Shown here piece by piece: positions 16,353-23,950 of a stretch of 64,000 bases of DNA (the first letter of the stretch is position 1; each line of letters opens with the position of its first letter). The notes beneath the pieces are model-generated. The model saw only the letters and a program-made list of their open reading frames with translations, had not been told where the DNA came from and made no database searches. Position numbers and translations under genes: made by a program. Location: NCBI GenBank assembly GCA_040757065.1, contig JBFLXR010000005.1:1-64000 (forward strand), written 5' to 3'. Origin of the DNA: JBFLXR01 sp040757065. Lineage in GTDB: Bacteria > Pseudomonadota > Gammaproteobacteria > Burkholderiales > Gallionellaceae.

Positions 16353-17435
16353 ATGACGCTCAAGCAAACCCCTCTGAATGCCGCGCATCGTGCGATGGGC
16401 GCAAAAATGGTCGATTTCGGCGGCTGGGATATGCCGGTCAATTACGGATCGCAAATCGACGAACATCATCAAGTGCGCCGCGATTGCGGTATGTTCGATG
16501 TCTGCCACATGCGTGTGGTGGATGCCAAAGGCGAGGGTGTGCGCGCTTTTTTGCGCTATCTGCTGGCCAATAATGCCGATAAGCTGACGGTGTCCGGCAA
16601 GGCGCTGTATTCCTGCATGTTGCGCCCTGACGGCGGGGTGATCGACGATCTGATTATCTATTTCATGAGCGAGCAATGGTTCCGCATTGTGGTGAATGCC
16701 GGCACAGCGGACAAAGACATCGCTTGGATGAAAGAGCAGGCTGCGGTACATGCGCCGAATTTGACGATTACTTCCCGCGACGATTTGGCAATGGTGGCTG
16801 TGCAGGGGCCGAATGCACGTGAAAAGGTTTGGCAGGTGTTGCCGCAAACCCGTGCGGCAACCGAGTCGCTGGTAAATTTTCAGGCTGCCGATTGCGGCGA
16901 ATATTTCGTGGCGCGCACTGGCTATACCGGCGAAGACGGCTTCGAAATCATGCTGCCGAAAGAAAAGGTAGAAGCCTTCTGGTACGATTTGAATAAGGCG
17001 GGTGTGCCGCCGATCGGCTTGGGCGCGCGCGACACCTTGCGTCTGGAAGCCGGTATGAATTTGTACGGGCAGGATATGGACGAAACCGTCGGCCCGCTGG
17101 AGTCTGGCTTGGCATGGACGGTCGATTTGAAGAGCGCGCGCGACTTCATCGGCAAGGCTGCTTTGCTGGCGAACCCGCCTACCCGCAAGCTGGTAGGGCT
17201 GGTGCTGCTGGATCGCGGCGTGCTGCGCGGACATCAAAAAGTGGTGACGGCGCACGGCGAGGGCGAAATCACCAGCGGCACCTTCTCGCCGACTTTGGAG
17301 AAATCGATTGCATTGGCGCGTGTGCCTGCCGCTGTGCAAATCGGCGATGCCGTGCAAGTGGCGATTCGCGATAAACTGCTGGCAGCGCAAGTGGTCAAAT
17401 ACCCCTTCGCCCGCAACGGCAAAGGTTTGATTTAA
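16353..17435 (+). CDS. gcvT: Glycine cleavage system T protein (aminomethyltransferase)
   Basis: GcvT transfers the methylene group of aminomethyl-lipoyl-H protein to tetrahydrofolate and releases ammonia. The 360-residue protein is full length. N-terminal landmarks are the KMVDFGGWDMPVNY segment and the MFDVCHMR folate-site region; the C-terminal half has EPACY-like RLEAGMNLYGQDMDE, then the terminal beta barrel. It is the first gene after the glycine riboswitch, with GAAGG upstream of ATG 16353, and is followed 20 bp later by gcvH. Confidence 0.97.
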   Translation: MTLKQTPLNAAHRAMGAKMVDFGGWDMPVNYGSQIDEHHQVRRDCGMFDVCHMRVVDAKGEGVRAFLRYLLANNADKLTVSGKALYSCMLRPDGGVIDDLIIYFMSEQWFRIVVNAGTADKDIAWMKEQAAVHAPNLTITSRDDLAMVAVQGPNAREKVWQVLPQTRAATESLVNFQAADCGEYFVARTGYTGEDGFEIMLPKEKVEAFWYDLNKAGVPPIGLGARDTLRLEAGMNLYGQDMDETVGPLESGLAWTVDLKSARDFIGKAALLANPPTRKLVGLVLLDRGVLRGHQKVVTAHGEGEITSGTFSPTLEKSIALARVPAAVQIGDAVQVAIRDKLLAAQVVKYPFARNGKGLI

Positions 17436-17455
17436 TTTTTGAACGGAGACATGGC

Positions 17456-17845
17456 ATGAGCAACCCGACCAATCTGAAATACACCGCTTCCCATGAATGG
17501 GTCAAAGTCGAAGCCGACGGCACCTTGAGCGTGGGGATTACCGACCATGCGCAAGAATTGCTCGGCGACATGGTGTTCGTGGAAGCCCCGGCAATCGGCC
17601 GTCAGTTGGCTGCACAGGAAGAGTGCGCTGTGGCGGAATCGGTGAAGGCCGCAGCCGACGTTTATGCGCCGGTGGCTGGCGAAGTGGTGGCAGCGAACAG
17701 CGATTTGGATGGTGCACCTGAGCAAATCAACGGCGCACCCTACGATGCGTGGATTTTTAAAATCAAGCCGGCGAATGCCGCTGATGTCGATGCATTGATG
17801 GACGCCGCCGCCTATCAGGCGCACGTCGACAGCGAAGCGCATTAA
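17456..17845 (+). CDS. gcvH: Glycine cleavage system H protein
   Basis: Lipoyl carrier of the glycine cleavage system, 129 residues, which shuttles the aminomethyl group from P to T protein. The lipoylation motif is intact in the segment CAVAESVKAAADVYAP, where the Lys after SV carries lipoate. The usual N-terminal YTASHEWVK and C-terminal YDAWIFKIKP are present. A GGAGA ribosome site precedes ATG 17456. A strong hairpin follows the stop codon and may keep gcvH message more stable than the downstream part. Confidence 0.97.
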   Translation: MSNPTNLKYTASHEWVKVEADGTLSVGITDHAQELLGDMVFVEAPAIGRQLAAQEECAVAESVKAAADVYAPVAGEVVAANSDLDGAPEQINGAPYDAWIFKIKPANAADVDALMDAAAYQAHVDSEAH

Positions 17846-17851
17846 CCGACT

Positions 17852-17875
17852 GCGCACCCGGCACACCGGGTGCGC
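17852..17875 (+). other. Perfect 10-bp intercistronic hairpin between gcvH and gcvPA
   Basis: GCGCACCCGG and CCGGGTGCGC pair perfectly around a CACA loop. There is no run of T afterwards, so it is not a standard terminator. It lies 6 bp past the gcvH stop and 26 bp before gcvPA. A role in partial termination or in protecting the 3' end of gcvT-gcvH mRNA is inference. Confidence 0.7.
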
Positions 17876-17901
17876 GTTCTGAACGATCACTGAGGTAATA
17901 C

Positions 17902-19257
17902 ATGCCTTTTATTCCGCATACTGAATCCGATATCGCTGCGATGCTGGCCAGCATCGGCGCGCCGGAAATCGATGCGCTGTTCGACGAAATTCCCGCTGAA
18001 CTGCGTACCGGCAAACTGGCGAACGTCCCCGAGGGGATGAACGAAATGGAAATCACCCGCCTGATGACGGAGCGCGCTGCGCAGGATGCGCCGCTGCTTA
18101 ACTTTATCGGTGCGGGCGCTTACGAACACCATATTCCGTCTGCCGTGTGGCAGATCGTGACGCGCGGCGAGTTCTATACTGCCTATACGCCCTATCAGGC
18201 CGAAGCCAGTCAGGGTACGCTGCAAATGTTGTACGAATACCAGACCATGATGGCTTCGCTGACCGGTATGGATGTATCGAACGCCAGCTTGTACGATGGC
18301 GCTTCCGGTTTGGCTGAGGCGATTCTGATGGCTGTGCGCGCCAGCAAAACCAATGCGCGTCGCGTGTTGGTGCCATCTACCGTTTTGCCGTTCTATCGCA
18401 GCGTCGTGCGCAACGTGGTGCGCCTGCAAAACATTGAGGTGGTAGAGCTGCCGTTCGATGCGGCAACCGGAACGACCGATCTGAAAGCGCTGGAAGCACA
18501 TGCCGGCGAGGCTTTGGCCGCTGTGGTGGTGCCGCAGCCGAATTTCTTCGGGGCGCTGGAAGACGTCGATGCGCTGACCGACTGGGCGCATGCTAACGGT
18601 GCCTTGGCAATCGGCTTGGTGAATCCGCTGGCGCTGGCTTTGCTGAAAGCGCCGGGACACTGGGGTGCGCGTGGCGCGGATATCGCAGTGGGCGACGGTC
18701 AGCCGCTGGGTGCGCCGCTTTCAAACGGCGGCCCGCATTTCGGGTTTATGTGCTGCAAGCAAGCGCTGGTGCGCCAGATGCCGGGGCGCATTATCGGTCG
18801 TACAGTCGATCTCGACGGTAAGCCCGGTTTTGCCCTGACGCTGCAAGCGCGCGAGCAACACATCCGCCGTGCTAAGGCGACATCTAATATCTGCTCGAAT
18901 CAAGGGTTGATGGTGGCTGCTGCTACCGTGCATATGGCGCTGGTCGGTGCGGATGGTCTGCGTCGTGCGGCAGCGGCTTCGCATGCCAACACGGCTGCGC
19001 TGGCTGTGCAGGTGTCCGGGGTGCATGGCGTCAAGCGTGCTTTCCACGCGCCGCATTTCCACGAAATCGTCCTGCAATTGTCCAAGCCGGTGGCTGGTGT
19101 GCTGGCTTCGATGCAAACGCAAGGTGTTCTCGGCGGCTTCGACTTGTCCGCGCACTATCCGCAGCTCGGTCACGCGCTGTTGGTTTGTGCGACGGAAACC
19201 AAGAACGATGCCGATTTGCAACGCTATGTCGCGGCTTTGCGCCACGCCCTGAGCTAA
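17902..19257 (+). CDS. gcvPA: Glycine dehydrogenase (decarboxylating) subunit 1
   Basis: N-terminal half of the split P protein, 451 residues, which with GcvPB forms the PLP enzyme that decarboxylates glycine. It begins with MPFIPHTESDIAAMLASIG and has the family segments FIGAGAYEHHIPS, YTPYQAEASQGTLQ, and the C-terminal RAKATSNICSNQGL. It lacks the PLP lysine, which is in GcvPB, as expected. A split P protein is usual in Gram-positives and archaea and is found in some proteobacteria. An SD-like TGAGG stands before ATG 17902. The next gene is tpx rather than gcvPB. Confidence 0.96.
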   Translation: MPFIPHTESDIAAMLASIGAPEIDALFDEIPAELRTGKLANVPEGMNEMEITRLMTERAAQDAPLLNFIGAGAYEHHIPSAVWQIVTRGEFYTAYTPYQAEASQGTLQMLYEYQTMMASLTGMDVSNASLYDGASGLAEAILMAVRASKTNARRVLVPSTVLPFYRSVVRNVVRLQNIEVVELPFDAATGTTDLKALEAHAGEALAAVVVPQPNFFGALEDVDALTDWAHANGALAIGLVNPLALALLKAPGHWGARGADIAVGDGQPLGAPLSNGGPHFGFMCCKQALVRQMPGRIIGRTVDLDGKPGFALTLQAREQHIRRAKATSNICSNQGLMVAAATVHMALVGADGLRRAAAASHANTAALAVQVSGVHGVKRAFHAPHFHEIVLQLSKPVAGVLASMQTQGVLGGFDLSAHYPQLGHALLVCATETKNDADLQRYVAALRHALS

Positions 19258-19268
19258 GGAGTTTGACC

Positions 19269-19796
19269 ATGAGTAAACGCGAAGCAGCAAAGCAATCACA
19301 AGCGGTAACCCTGAACGGGACGCCGATTACGCTGTATGGCGCTTTCCCGAAAATTGGTGAAATTGCGCCACCGTTTACTTTGGTGGATAAAGACCTGAAA
19401 GATGTGGCGCTGAAGGATTTCGCCGGTAAACGCAAGGTGCTGAATATCGTGCCGAGTCTGGATACTGCAGTGTGCGCAACTTCTACTCGCCGTTTCAATG
19501 CGTTAGCCAGCAGCTTGGCGAATACCGTGGTGCTGGTGATTTCCGCCGATCTGCCGTTTGCTATGAGTCGCTTCTGCGTAGCGGAAGGATTGGACAATGT
19601 CACGACACTGTCTGTGATGCGCGGTCGAGAGTTTATGCGCAACTACGGCGTCAAGATTGCCGATTCGCCGCTGAGCGGCCTGTGCGCCCGCGCGGTCGTG
19701 GTATTGGACGAACAGAACCGCGTGCTGCATGCCGAGCTGGTGGATGAGATCACCCACGAACCGAATTACGATGCGGCGCTGGCCGCATTGCAATAA
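19269..19796 (+). CDS. tpx: Thiol peroxidase (atypical 2-Cys peroxiredoxin)
   Basis: Tpx reduces hydrogen peroxide and alkyl peroxides using thioredoxin. The 175-residue protein has the peroxidatic cysteine in SLDTAVCATSTRRF and the resolving cysteine in SADLPFAMSRFC, both at the usual places, so it should be active. ATG 19269 follows AAGGAG; a longer in-frame extension would lie inside gcvPA and is rejected. It has a short (11 bp) gap after gcvPA and 18 bp before gcvPB, so it is read as part of the glycine cleavage operon. Canonical Tpx has FCGAEG where this one has FCVAEG. Confidence 0.94.
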   Translation: MSKREAAKQSQAVTLNGTPITLYGAFPKIGEIAPPFTLVDKDLKDVALKDFAGKRKVLNIVPSLDTAVCATSTRRFNALASSLANTVVLVISADLPFAMSRFCVAEGLDNVTTLSVMRGREFMRNYGVKIADSPLSGLCARAVVVLDEQNRVLHAELVDEITHEPNYDAALAALQ

Positions 19797-19814
19797 CTAA
19801 ACAAGGATCGAAAG

Positions 19815-21266
19815 ATGCTGATTTTTGAACGTTCCCAAACTGGCCGTCGCAATGCGGCGCAAGCGCCGCGTCACGAGGCTGCGGTGAGCGGTATTCCGGC
19901 TGCTTTGTTGCGTACCGATAAGCCGATTCTGCCGGAAGTGTCGGAAATGGATGCCGTGCGTCATTACACGCGGCTGTCGCAGAAGAATTTCTCCATCGAC
20001 ACCCATTTCTATCCGCTCGGTTCTTGTACTATGAAGTACAACCCGCGCGCATCGAATAGTCTGGCGATGCTGCCGCAATTTCTGGCTCGCCATCCGCTGG
20101 CGCCGGATTCGACCGGACAGGGTTTCTTGTCTTGCATGTACGAGTTGCAGGAGATTCTGAAAGACGTGACCGGTATGGCGGGCGTGAGTCTTGCGCCGAT
20201 GGCCGGTGCGCACGGCGAATTCGCCGGTATTGCGATGATCCGCGCTTATCACGACGCGCGTGGCGATACGGCGCGTACCGAAATCATTGTGCCGGACGCT
20301 GCGCACGGTACTAATCCGGCGACGGCCGTGATGTGCGGTTATACCGTGAAAGAAATCCCGACCGATCGCGAAGGTGCGGTGGATTTGGATGCATTGCGCG
20401 CAGCAGTCGGTCCGCAAACCGCCGGACTGATGCTGACCAACCCCTCGACGCTGGGCGTGTTCGAAAAACAAATCAGCGAAGTGCAGCGCATTGTGCATGA
20501 GGCGGGCGGCTTGCTGTATTACGACGGTGCAAACTTGAACGCGATTTTGGGAGAAGTGCGTCCGGGAGACATGGGTTTCGACGTGATTCACATGAACCTG
20601 CACAAGACGTTCTCCACCCCGCACGGCGGTGGCGGGCCGGGTGCGGGTGCCGTGGGCGTTGCTCCGCGTCTGCTGCCGTTCATGCCGATTCCGCTGGTGA
20701 CGAAAGAGGGCGACAGCTACCGCTGGCTCACCGAACAGGATATGCCGCAATCCATCGGCCGTTTGTCCGGCTGGATGGGAAATGCCGGGGTGCTGCTGCG
20801 TGCTTACGTTTATGCGCGTATGTTGGGTGCGGAAGGGATGCACCGCGTGGCGGATTTCGCGACCCTGAATGCGAACTACCTGATGGCGGAGTTGGGTAAG
20901 GTTGGTTACACCATCGCGTTCCCTCAGCGCCGCGCCAGCCACGAGTTCATCGTGTCGGTGAAACCGCTGAAGGACGCGACGGGTATTTCCGCGATGGATG
21001 TGGCCAAGCGTCTGCTGGACAAGGGGTTTCATGCGCCGACGACTTACTTCCCGATGTTGGTGCCGGAGTGCTTGCTGATCGAGCCGACCGAAACCGAATC
21101 GAAGGAAACGCTGGATGCGTTCGTGACCGCGATGAAGGAAATCTGGGAAGAAGCGCATGCCGACGCCGAAATGGTGAAAGGTGCGCCCTATACCCTGCCG
21201 GTTCGTCGTCTCGACGACGTTAAGGCGGCGCGCGAACTCGATCTGAGCTGGAAGCGTCCGGCGTAG
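19815..21266 (+). CDS. gcvPB: Glycine dehydrogenase (decarboxylating) subunit 2
   Basis: C-terminal half of the split P protein, 483 residues, carrying the PLP cofactor. The Schiff-base lysine is in HMNLHKTFSTPHGGGGPG. Other landmarks are FYPLGSCTMKYNP near the N-terminus, the HGTNPATA segment, and the C-terminal FVSVKPL-like region. An AAGGA ribosome site precedes ATG 19815. It closes the gcv operon and is followed by an intrinsic terminator at 21291-21321. Confidence 0.97.
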   Translation: MLIFERSQTGRRNAAQAPRHEAAVSGIPAALLRTDKPILPEVSEMDAVRHYTRLSQKNFSIDTHFYPLGSCTMKYNPRASNSLAMLPQFLARHPLAPDSTGQGFLSCMYELQEILKDVTGMAGVSLAPMAGAHGEFAGIAMIRAYHDARGDTARTEIIVPDAAHGTNPATAVMCGYTVKEIPTDREGAVDLDALRAAVGPQTAGLMLTNPSTLGVFEKQISEVQRIVHEAGGLLYYDGANLNAILGEVRPGDMGFDVIHMNLHKTFSTPHGGGGPGAGAVGVAPRLLPFMPIPLVTKEGDSYRWLTEQDMPQSIGRLSGWMGNAGVLLRAYVYARMLGAEGMHRVADFATLNANYLMAELGKVGYTIAFPQRRASHEFIVSVKPLKDATGISAMDVAKRLLDKGFHAPTTYFPMLVPECLLIEPTETESKETLDAFVTAMKEIWEEAHADAEMVKGAPYTLPVRRLDDVKAARELDLSWKRPA

Positions 21267-21290
21267 AACATTCCGAGATTCGGACAGCAC

Positions 21291-21321
21291 ACCCCCGTTG
21301 CCGTCTGGCGCGGGGGTTTTT
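21291..21321 (+). terminator. Intrinsic terminator of the gcv operon
   Basis: ACCCCCG and CGGGGGT form a 7-bp GC-rich stem around a 13-nt loop, followed by a T run (GGTTTTTCTTT). It lies 25 bp after the gcvPB stop codon. Confidence 0.85.
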
Positions 21322-21379
21322 CTTTGAGATTCAGGCGGGTGCGGCAATATGCCGCATTCCCAAGCGGCGGTAAGACGGG

Positions 21380-21385
21380 TACATT
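21380..21385 (+). promoter_or_regulatory. Putative -10 box of a candidate small RNA
   Basis: TACATT lies 17 bp after a TTCCCA (21357-21362) that matches four of six bases of the -35 consensus. A start near 21391 would fall exactly at the 5' side of the long stem described in the next feature. A separate 7-bp hairpin (TGCGGCA/TGCCGCA, 21340-21356) lies just upstream and would be outside the transcript. Confidence 0.4.
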
Positions 21386-21390
21386 GCACA

Positions 21391-21514
21391 CCGTTCCGGT
21401 ACGGTCATATCTCACAGCCGATCTCCTCCCAAGATTGTAGTCCCGACGGTACCGGACATTTCTCAGGGTTTTCTTCGAGGATGCCTATCTGCCAGAGGGG
21501 GTGCCCCCTTTTTT
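21391..21514 (+). ncRNA. Candidate orphan small RNA with CCUCCC loop
   Basis: Between the gcv terminator and the PfkB-family gene is a segment with no plausible protein but clear RNA structure. TCCGGTAC (21395-21402) pairs with GTACCGGA (21449-21456), extended by GTC/GAC past one mismatch. Inside it CGATCT/AGATTG (21419-21437) forms a hairpin with a 7-nt loop CCTCCCA, which would bind Shine-Dalgarno-like sequence. A single-stranded stretch follows, then the terminator at 21496-21514. A promoter-like pair is placed correctly. The RNA would be about 124 nt. It does not resemble 6S, 4.5S, tmRNA or RNase P. An alternative is a leader/attenuator of the following kinase gene. Confidence 0.5.
21496..21514 (+). 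terminator. Intrinsic terminator of the candidate small RNA
   Basis: AGGGG and CCCCT pair around GTGC and are followed at once by six T residues (21509-21514). It is the second terminator downstream of gcvPB, which implies a separate transcript ends here. Confidence 0.8.
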
Positions 21515-21562
21515 GCGTATATGCGGACTACTGAGGCAGTCTCCACTTTGCTGCACGCCTGC

Positions 21563-21568
21563 TATAAT
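21563..21568 (+). promoter_or_regulatory. Putative -10 box for the PfkB-family kinase gene
   Basis: A perfect TATAAT (within GCTATAATTTC) lies 39 bp before ATG 21602. The -35 region is poor. The leader is about 27 nt and has no clear ribosome site. Confidence 0.5.
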
Positions 21569-21601
21569 TTCTTTTCTTCAAACATAACCAAACTGTACAG
21601 C

Positions 21602-22540
21602 ATGAATACTCTCATTTGCGGCTCGATGGCTTACGACACCATCATGGTGTTTTCCGATCATTTCAAGAACCACATTCTGCCCGATCAGTTGCACATTCTG
21701 AACGTGGCGTTTCTGGTGCCGCAAATGCGCCGCGAGTATGGCGGCTGCGCAGGCAATATCGCGTATAACCTGAAGTTGCTGGGCGGCAATCCTCTGATTA
21801 TGGCGACGGTAGGCGACGATTTCGATCCGTATGCGGCGCGTCTGGATCGTCTGGAGATTGCGCGCACCCATATTCGACATGTGCCGGGCACGTTCACCGG
21901 GCAGGCCTTTATTACCACAGATCTGGCGGATAACCAGATTACGGCGTTCCATCCGGGGGCGATGGGCTTCTCCGAGCGCAACCACGTGCGTGAAGCGCGC
22001 GACGTGACGCTGGGCATCGTATCGCCGGATGGACGCGACGGCATGATCCAGCACGCGCAGCAGTTCGCCGAGGCGGGCATTCCGTTTATTTTCGATCCGG
22101 GTCAGGGCATGCCGATGTTTAGCGGCGAGGAATTGCTGAATTTCATCGATCAGGCTACCTACGTGACCGTGAACGATTACGAAGCCAAGTTGCTGCAAGA
22201 CAAGACTGGTAAGTCGCTGGAAGATTTGGCCGGGCGCGTGAAGGCTTTTATTATGACGTTGGGCGGTGACGGCTCGGCGATTTATACCGACGGCAAGGAA
22301 ATCCGTATTCCGGGTGTCAAAGCCACTGAGGTACTCGATCCGACCGGGTGCGGCGACGCTTACCGTGCCGGGTTGATGCACGGCATTCAAAAGGGGTGGG
22401 ATTGGGAAACGACGGGTCGCTTGGCTTCGCTGATCGGGGCAATCAAGATTGCGCACCGCGGCGGTCAGAACCACATTCCGTCCCGTGAAGAGTTGTCTGC
22501 GGAATTCCGCCGGCAATTCGGCTACGACATCGTGCTGTAA
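21602..22540 (+). CDS. PfkB-family carbohydrate/nucleoside kinase
   Basis: Sugar or nucleoside kinase of 312 residues in the ribokinase/PfkB family. ATG 21602 is chosen because MNTLICGSMAYDTI is the typical first strand; the frame is open further up but without family-like sequence. Substrate-site glycines appear in YGGCAGNIAYNLKLLGG near residue 40. The C-terminal PfkB signature reads DPTGCGDAYRAG, with Cys where most members have Ala, but the catalytic Asp is kept. Relatives are often annotated as adenosine kinase or carbohydrate kinase, and the substrate is unknown. The next gene overlaps its stop codon (TAATG). Confidence 0.87.
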   Translation: MNTLICGSMAYDTIMVFSDHFKNHILPDQLHILNVAFLVPQMRREYGGCAGNIAYNLKLLGGNPLIMATVGDDFDPYAARLDRLEIARTHIRHVPGTFTGQAFITTDLADNQITAFHPGAMGFSERNHVREARDVTLGIVSPDGRDGMIQHAQQFAEAGIPFIFDPGQGMPMFSGEELLNFIDQATYVTVNDYEAKLLQDKTGKSLEDLAGRVKAFIMTLGGDGSAIYTDGKEIRIPGVKATEVLDPTGCGDAYRAGLMHGIQKGWDWETTGRLASLIGAIKIAHRGGQNHIPSREELSAEFRRQFGYDIVL

Positions 22541-23001
22541 TGCGCAGAGCTCTGCCGATTATATTGCTGACACTGGCCGGCTGTGCCGGTTCTGGCACCA
22601 GCGGTCAGCCGGCTGCGGCAGAGGCGGAGGCCGCGCCGCGCATCGGGGTGGTGACCGATGTCACGAATCAGGAAGTGCCGCGCGAGCGCGGCAGCAGCGG
22701 CGCGTTTGTCGGCGGGACGGTCGGGAATGCGGGCGGAATACTGGTCGGCAGCGGGCGAGGCGCAGCCACTGTTTCAGTGATCGGCGGCAGCATTGGCATG
22801 ATGATGGGCGACCGGGCGCAAAATAGTAAAACTGTGCCGGGGCAGGAATTGTGGATCAAGTTGGATAACGGTCGCAAGCTGGTGGTGACGCAGGCGATCA
22901 GAAACAATGTGCAATTCAAACCCGGCGACCGGGTGCACGTGGTGCGTCACCGTTACGGCTACGATATGGTGGAGCCGGAAGCCTCGGCGAAACAGCCCTA
23001 A
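22540..23001 (+). CDS. Glycine-zipper outer-membrane lipoprotein (SlyB/Pcp-like)
   Basis: Lipoprotein of 153 residues. The signal peptide ends in a lipobox, LAGC, with the acylated Cys at residue 15. The middle (about 47-90) is a glycine zipper (GTVGNAGGILVG, GGSIGMMMG) that would insert in or pack on a membrane, and the C-terminal part has an SH3-like pattern (QELWIKLDNGR...VQFKPGDRVHVV). SlyB/Pcp relatives help envelope integrity. ATG overlaps the kinase stop codon, so the two are coupled in translation. Confidence 0.85.
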   Translation: MRRALPIILLTLAGCAGSGTSGQPAAAEAEAAPRIGVVTDVTNQEVPRERGSSGAFVGGTVGNAGGILVGSGRGAATVSVIGGSIGMMMGDRAQNSKTVPGQELWIKLDNGRKLVVTQAIRNNVQFKPGDRVHVVRHRYGYDMVEPEASAKQP

Positions 23002-23029
23002 CCTGAATTCCTGCATAAGTAGAGCAGAT

Positions 23030-23950
23030 TTATTTCGGGTAGAACAGGGCAATCCGGTAGCCTTCCGGTTTCAGATCGCTGGTATTGAGATACAGCCGGA
23101 TGGCGATTTCCTGTTTCGGCGCAATGCCGAATCCCGTGTTTTCCGGTTCCGCCAGATAATCGGCGGGACGGAAGATGCGACGGCCCAGCGGTGTACCTTG
23201 CGCGTCGGCCAGCGTCAGTTCCAAATGGGGATAGGTTTGCGCAAAGGGCGCAAGGTTGTGCAGCAGGGCGTCCAGCACGACGGTTTCCGGGTGTTCGGGG
23301 TCGATGGGTTCCAGTTCGGAAGCTTCGATGCTCAGCAAGTCGGGGCGACGCGGCAAATCGATATTACAGCCGGCGAACTGGCAATAGCCGGATAGCAGCG
23401 GCTTCACCGACGGGAAACGAACAACCAGATCGCTGCGGAAAAATACCGCCAGTTGCAAGAGCAGTCCTGCGGTCAACAGCAGGCTGCCGAGCAGCCATAA
23501 CGGCCGGTAGGGCGATTTCTGTTCCGGGACGCGCCAACTGGGCGGCGCATGGGGAAATAAATCGTCGTGCAACGCTTCCGTCCGGCTGCCGTCAGTTGCG
23601 TCGTGGGCGGCAGGTTGTGTTGCCACTTCCGGTTCGGCGGGGGCTGGCTGCGGTTCGGCAGCGCGGGCCTCCGTGTACGACGTGCGTTCCTCGGTCGGGG
23701 CGGATTGCGGGGGCTGAGCGGGTGCCGCTGCTTTCTCGGAAACGATTTCGGGTGTGCTCAGGAGGGCAGCAACCGGGGCGTCATCGGCCAGAGCCGCAGG
23801 CTGGGGGCTTTGCATTTCAAGATGCGCGGCGGCGTCGAAGGGATGCAGGCAGTGGCCGCAACGCACCATACCCTGACGGGCTCGCAGCTGTTCTTCGGTA
23901 ACCCGGAAGCGGGTTTGGCAGTGTGGGCAGAGTGTAACGCCGCCGCTCAC
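23030..23950 (-). CDS. Zinc-ribbon and DUF3426 domain membrane protein
   Basis: Protein of 306 residues. An N-terminal zinc ribbon (CPHC and CGHC, residues 8-35, the MJ0042-type finger) is followed by a disordered Ala/Pro/Glu-rich stretch (about 40-140), one membrane helix (about 150-170) and a C-terminal DUF3426 domain. Its function is unknown; the zinc finger is cytoplasmic and DUF3426 probably periplasmic. It overlaps the end of prmA by ATGA and so ends the long minus-strand operon. The same neighbour order is common in betaproteobacteria. Confidence 0.88.
   Translation of the reverse strand: MSGGVTLCPHCQTRFRVTEEQLRARQGMVRCGHCLHPFDAAAHLEMQSPQPAALADDAPVAALLSTPEIVSEKAAAPAQPPQSAPTEERTSYTEARAAEPQPAPAEPEVATQPAAHDATDGSRTEALHDDLFPHAPPSWRVPEQKSPYRPLWLLGSLLLTAGLLLQLAVFFRSDLVVRFPSVKPLLSGYCQFAGCNIDLPRRPDLLSIEASELEPIDPEHPETVVLDALLHNLAPFAQTYPHLELTLADAQGTPLGRRIFRPADYLAEPENTGFGIAPKQEIAIRLYLNTSDLKPEGYRIALFYPK

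Noticed and set aside
21324..21353. TTGAGA with TATGCC at 18 bp as a promoter for the small RNA.
   Set aside because: The -10 matches only three bases and it would place the start inside the 21340-21356 hairpin; the 21357/21380 pair fits better.
19797..21389. A 530-codon minus-strand frame opposite gcvPB.
   Set aside because: The protein is rich in His and Arg with no family motif; gcvPB on the plus strand has a PLP site and full homology pattern.
21438..21452. GTAGTCCCGACGGTA, which recalls a 5S rRNA segment.
   Set aside because: The rest of the 5S fold is absent and no rRNA or tRNA genes are near; it is better explained as one arm of the sRNA stem.
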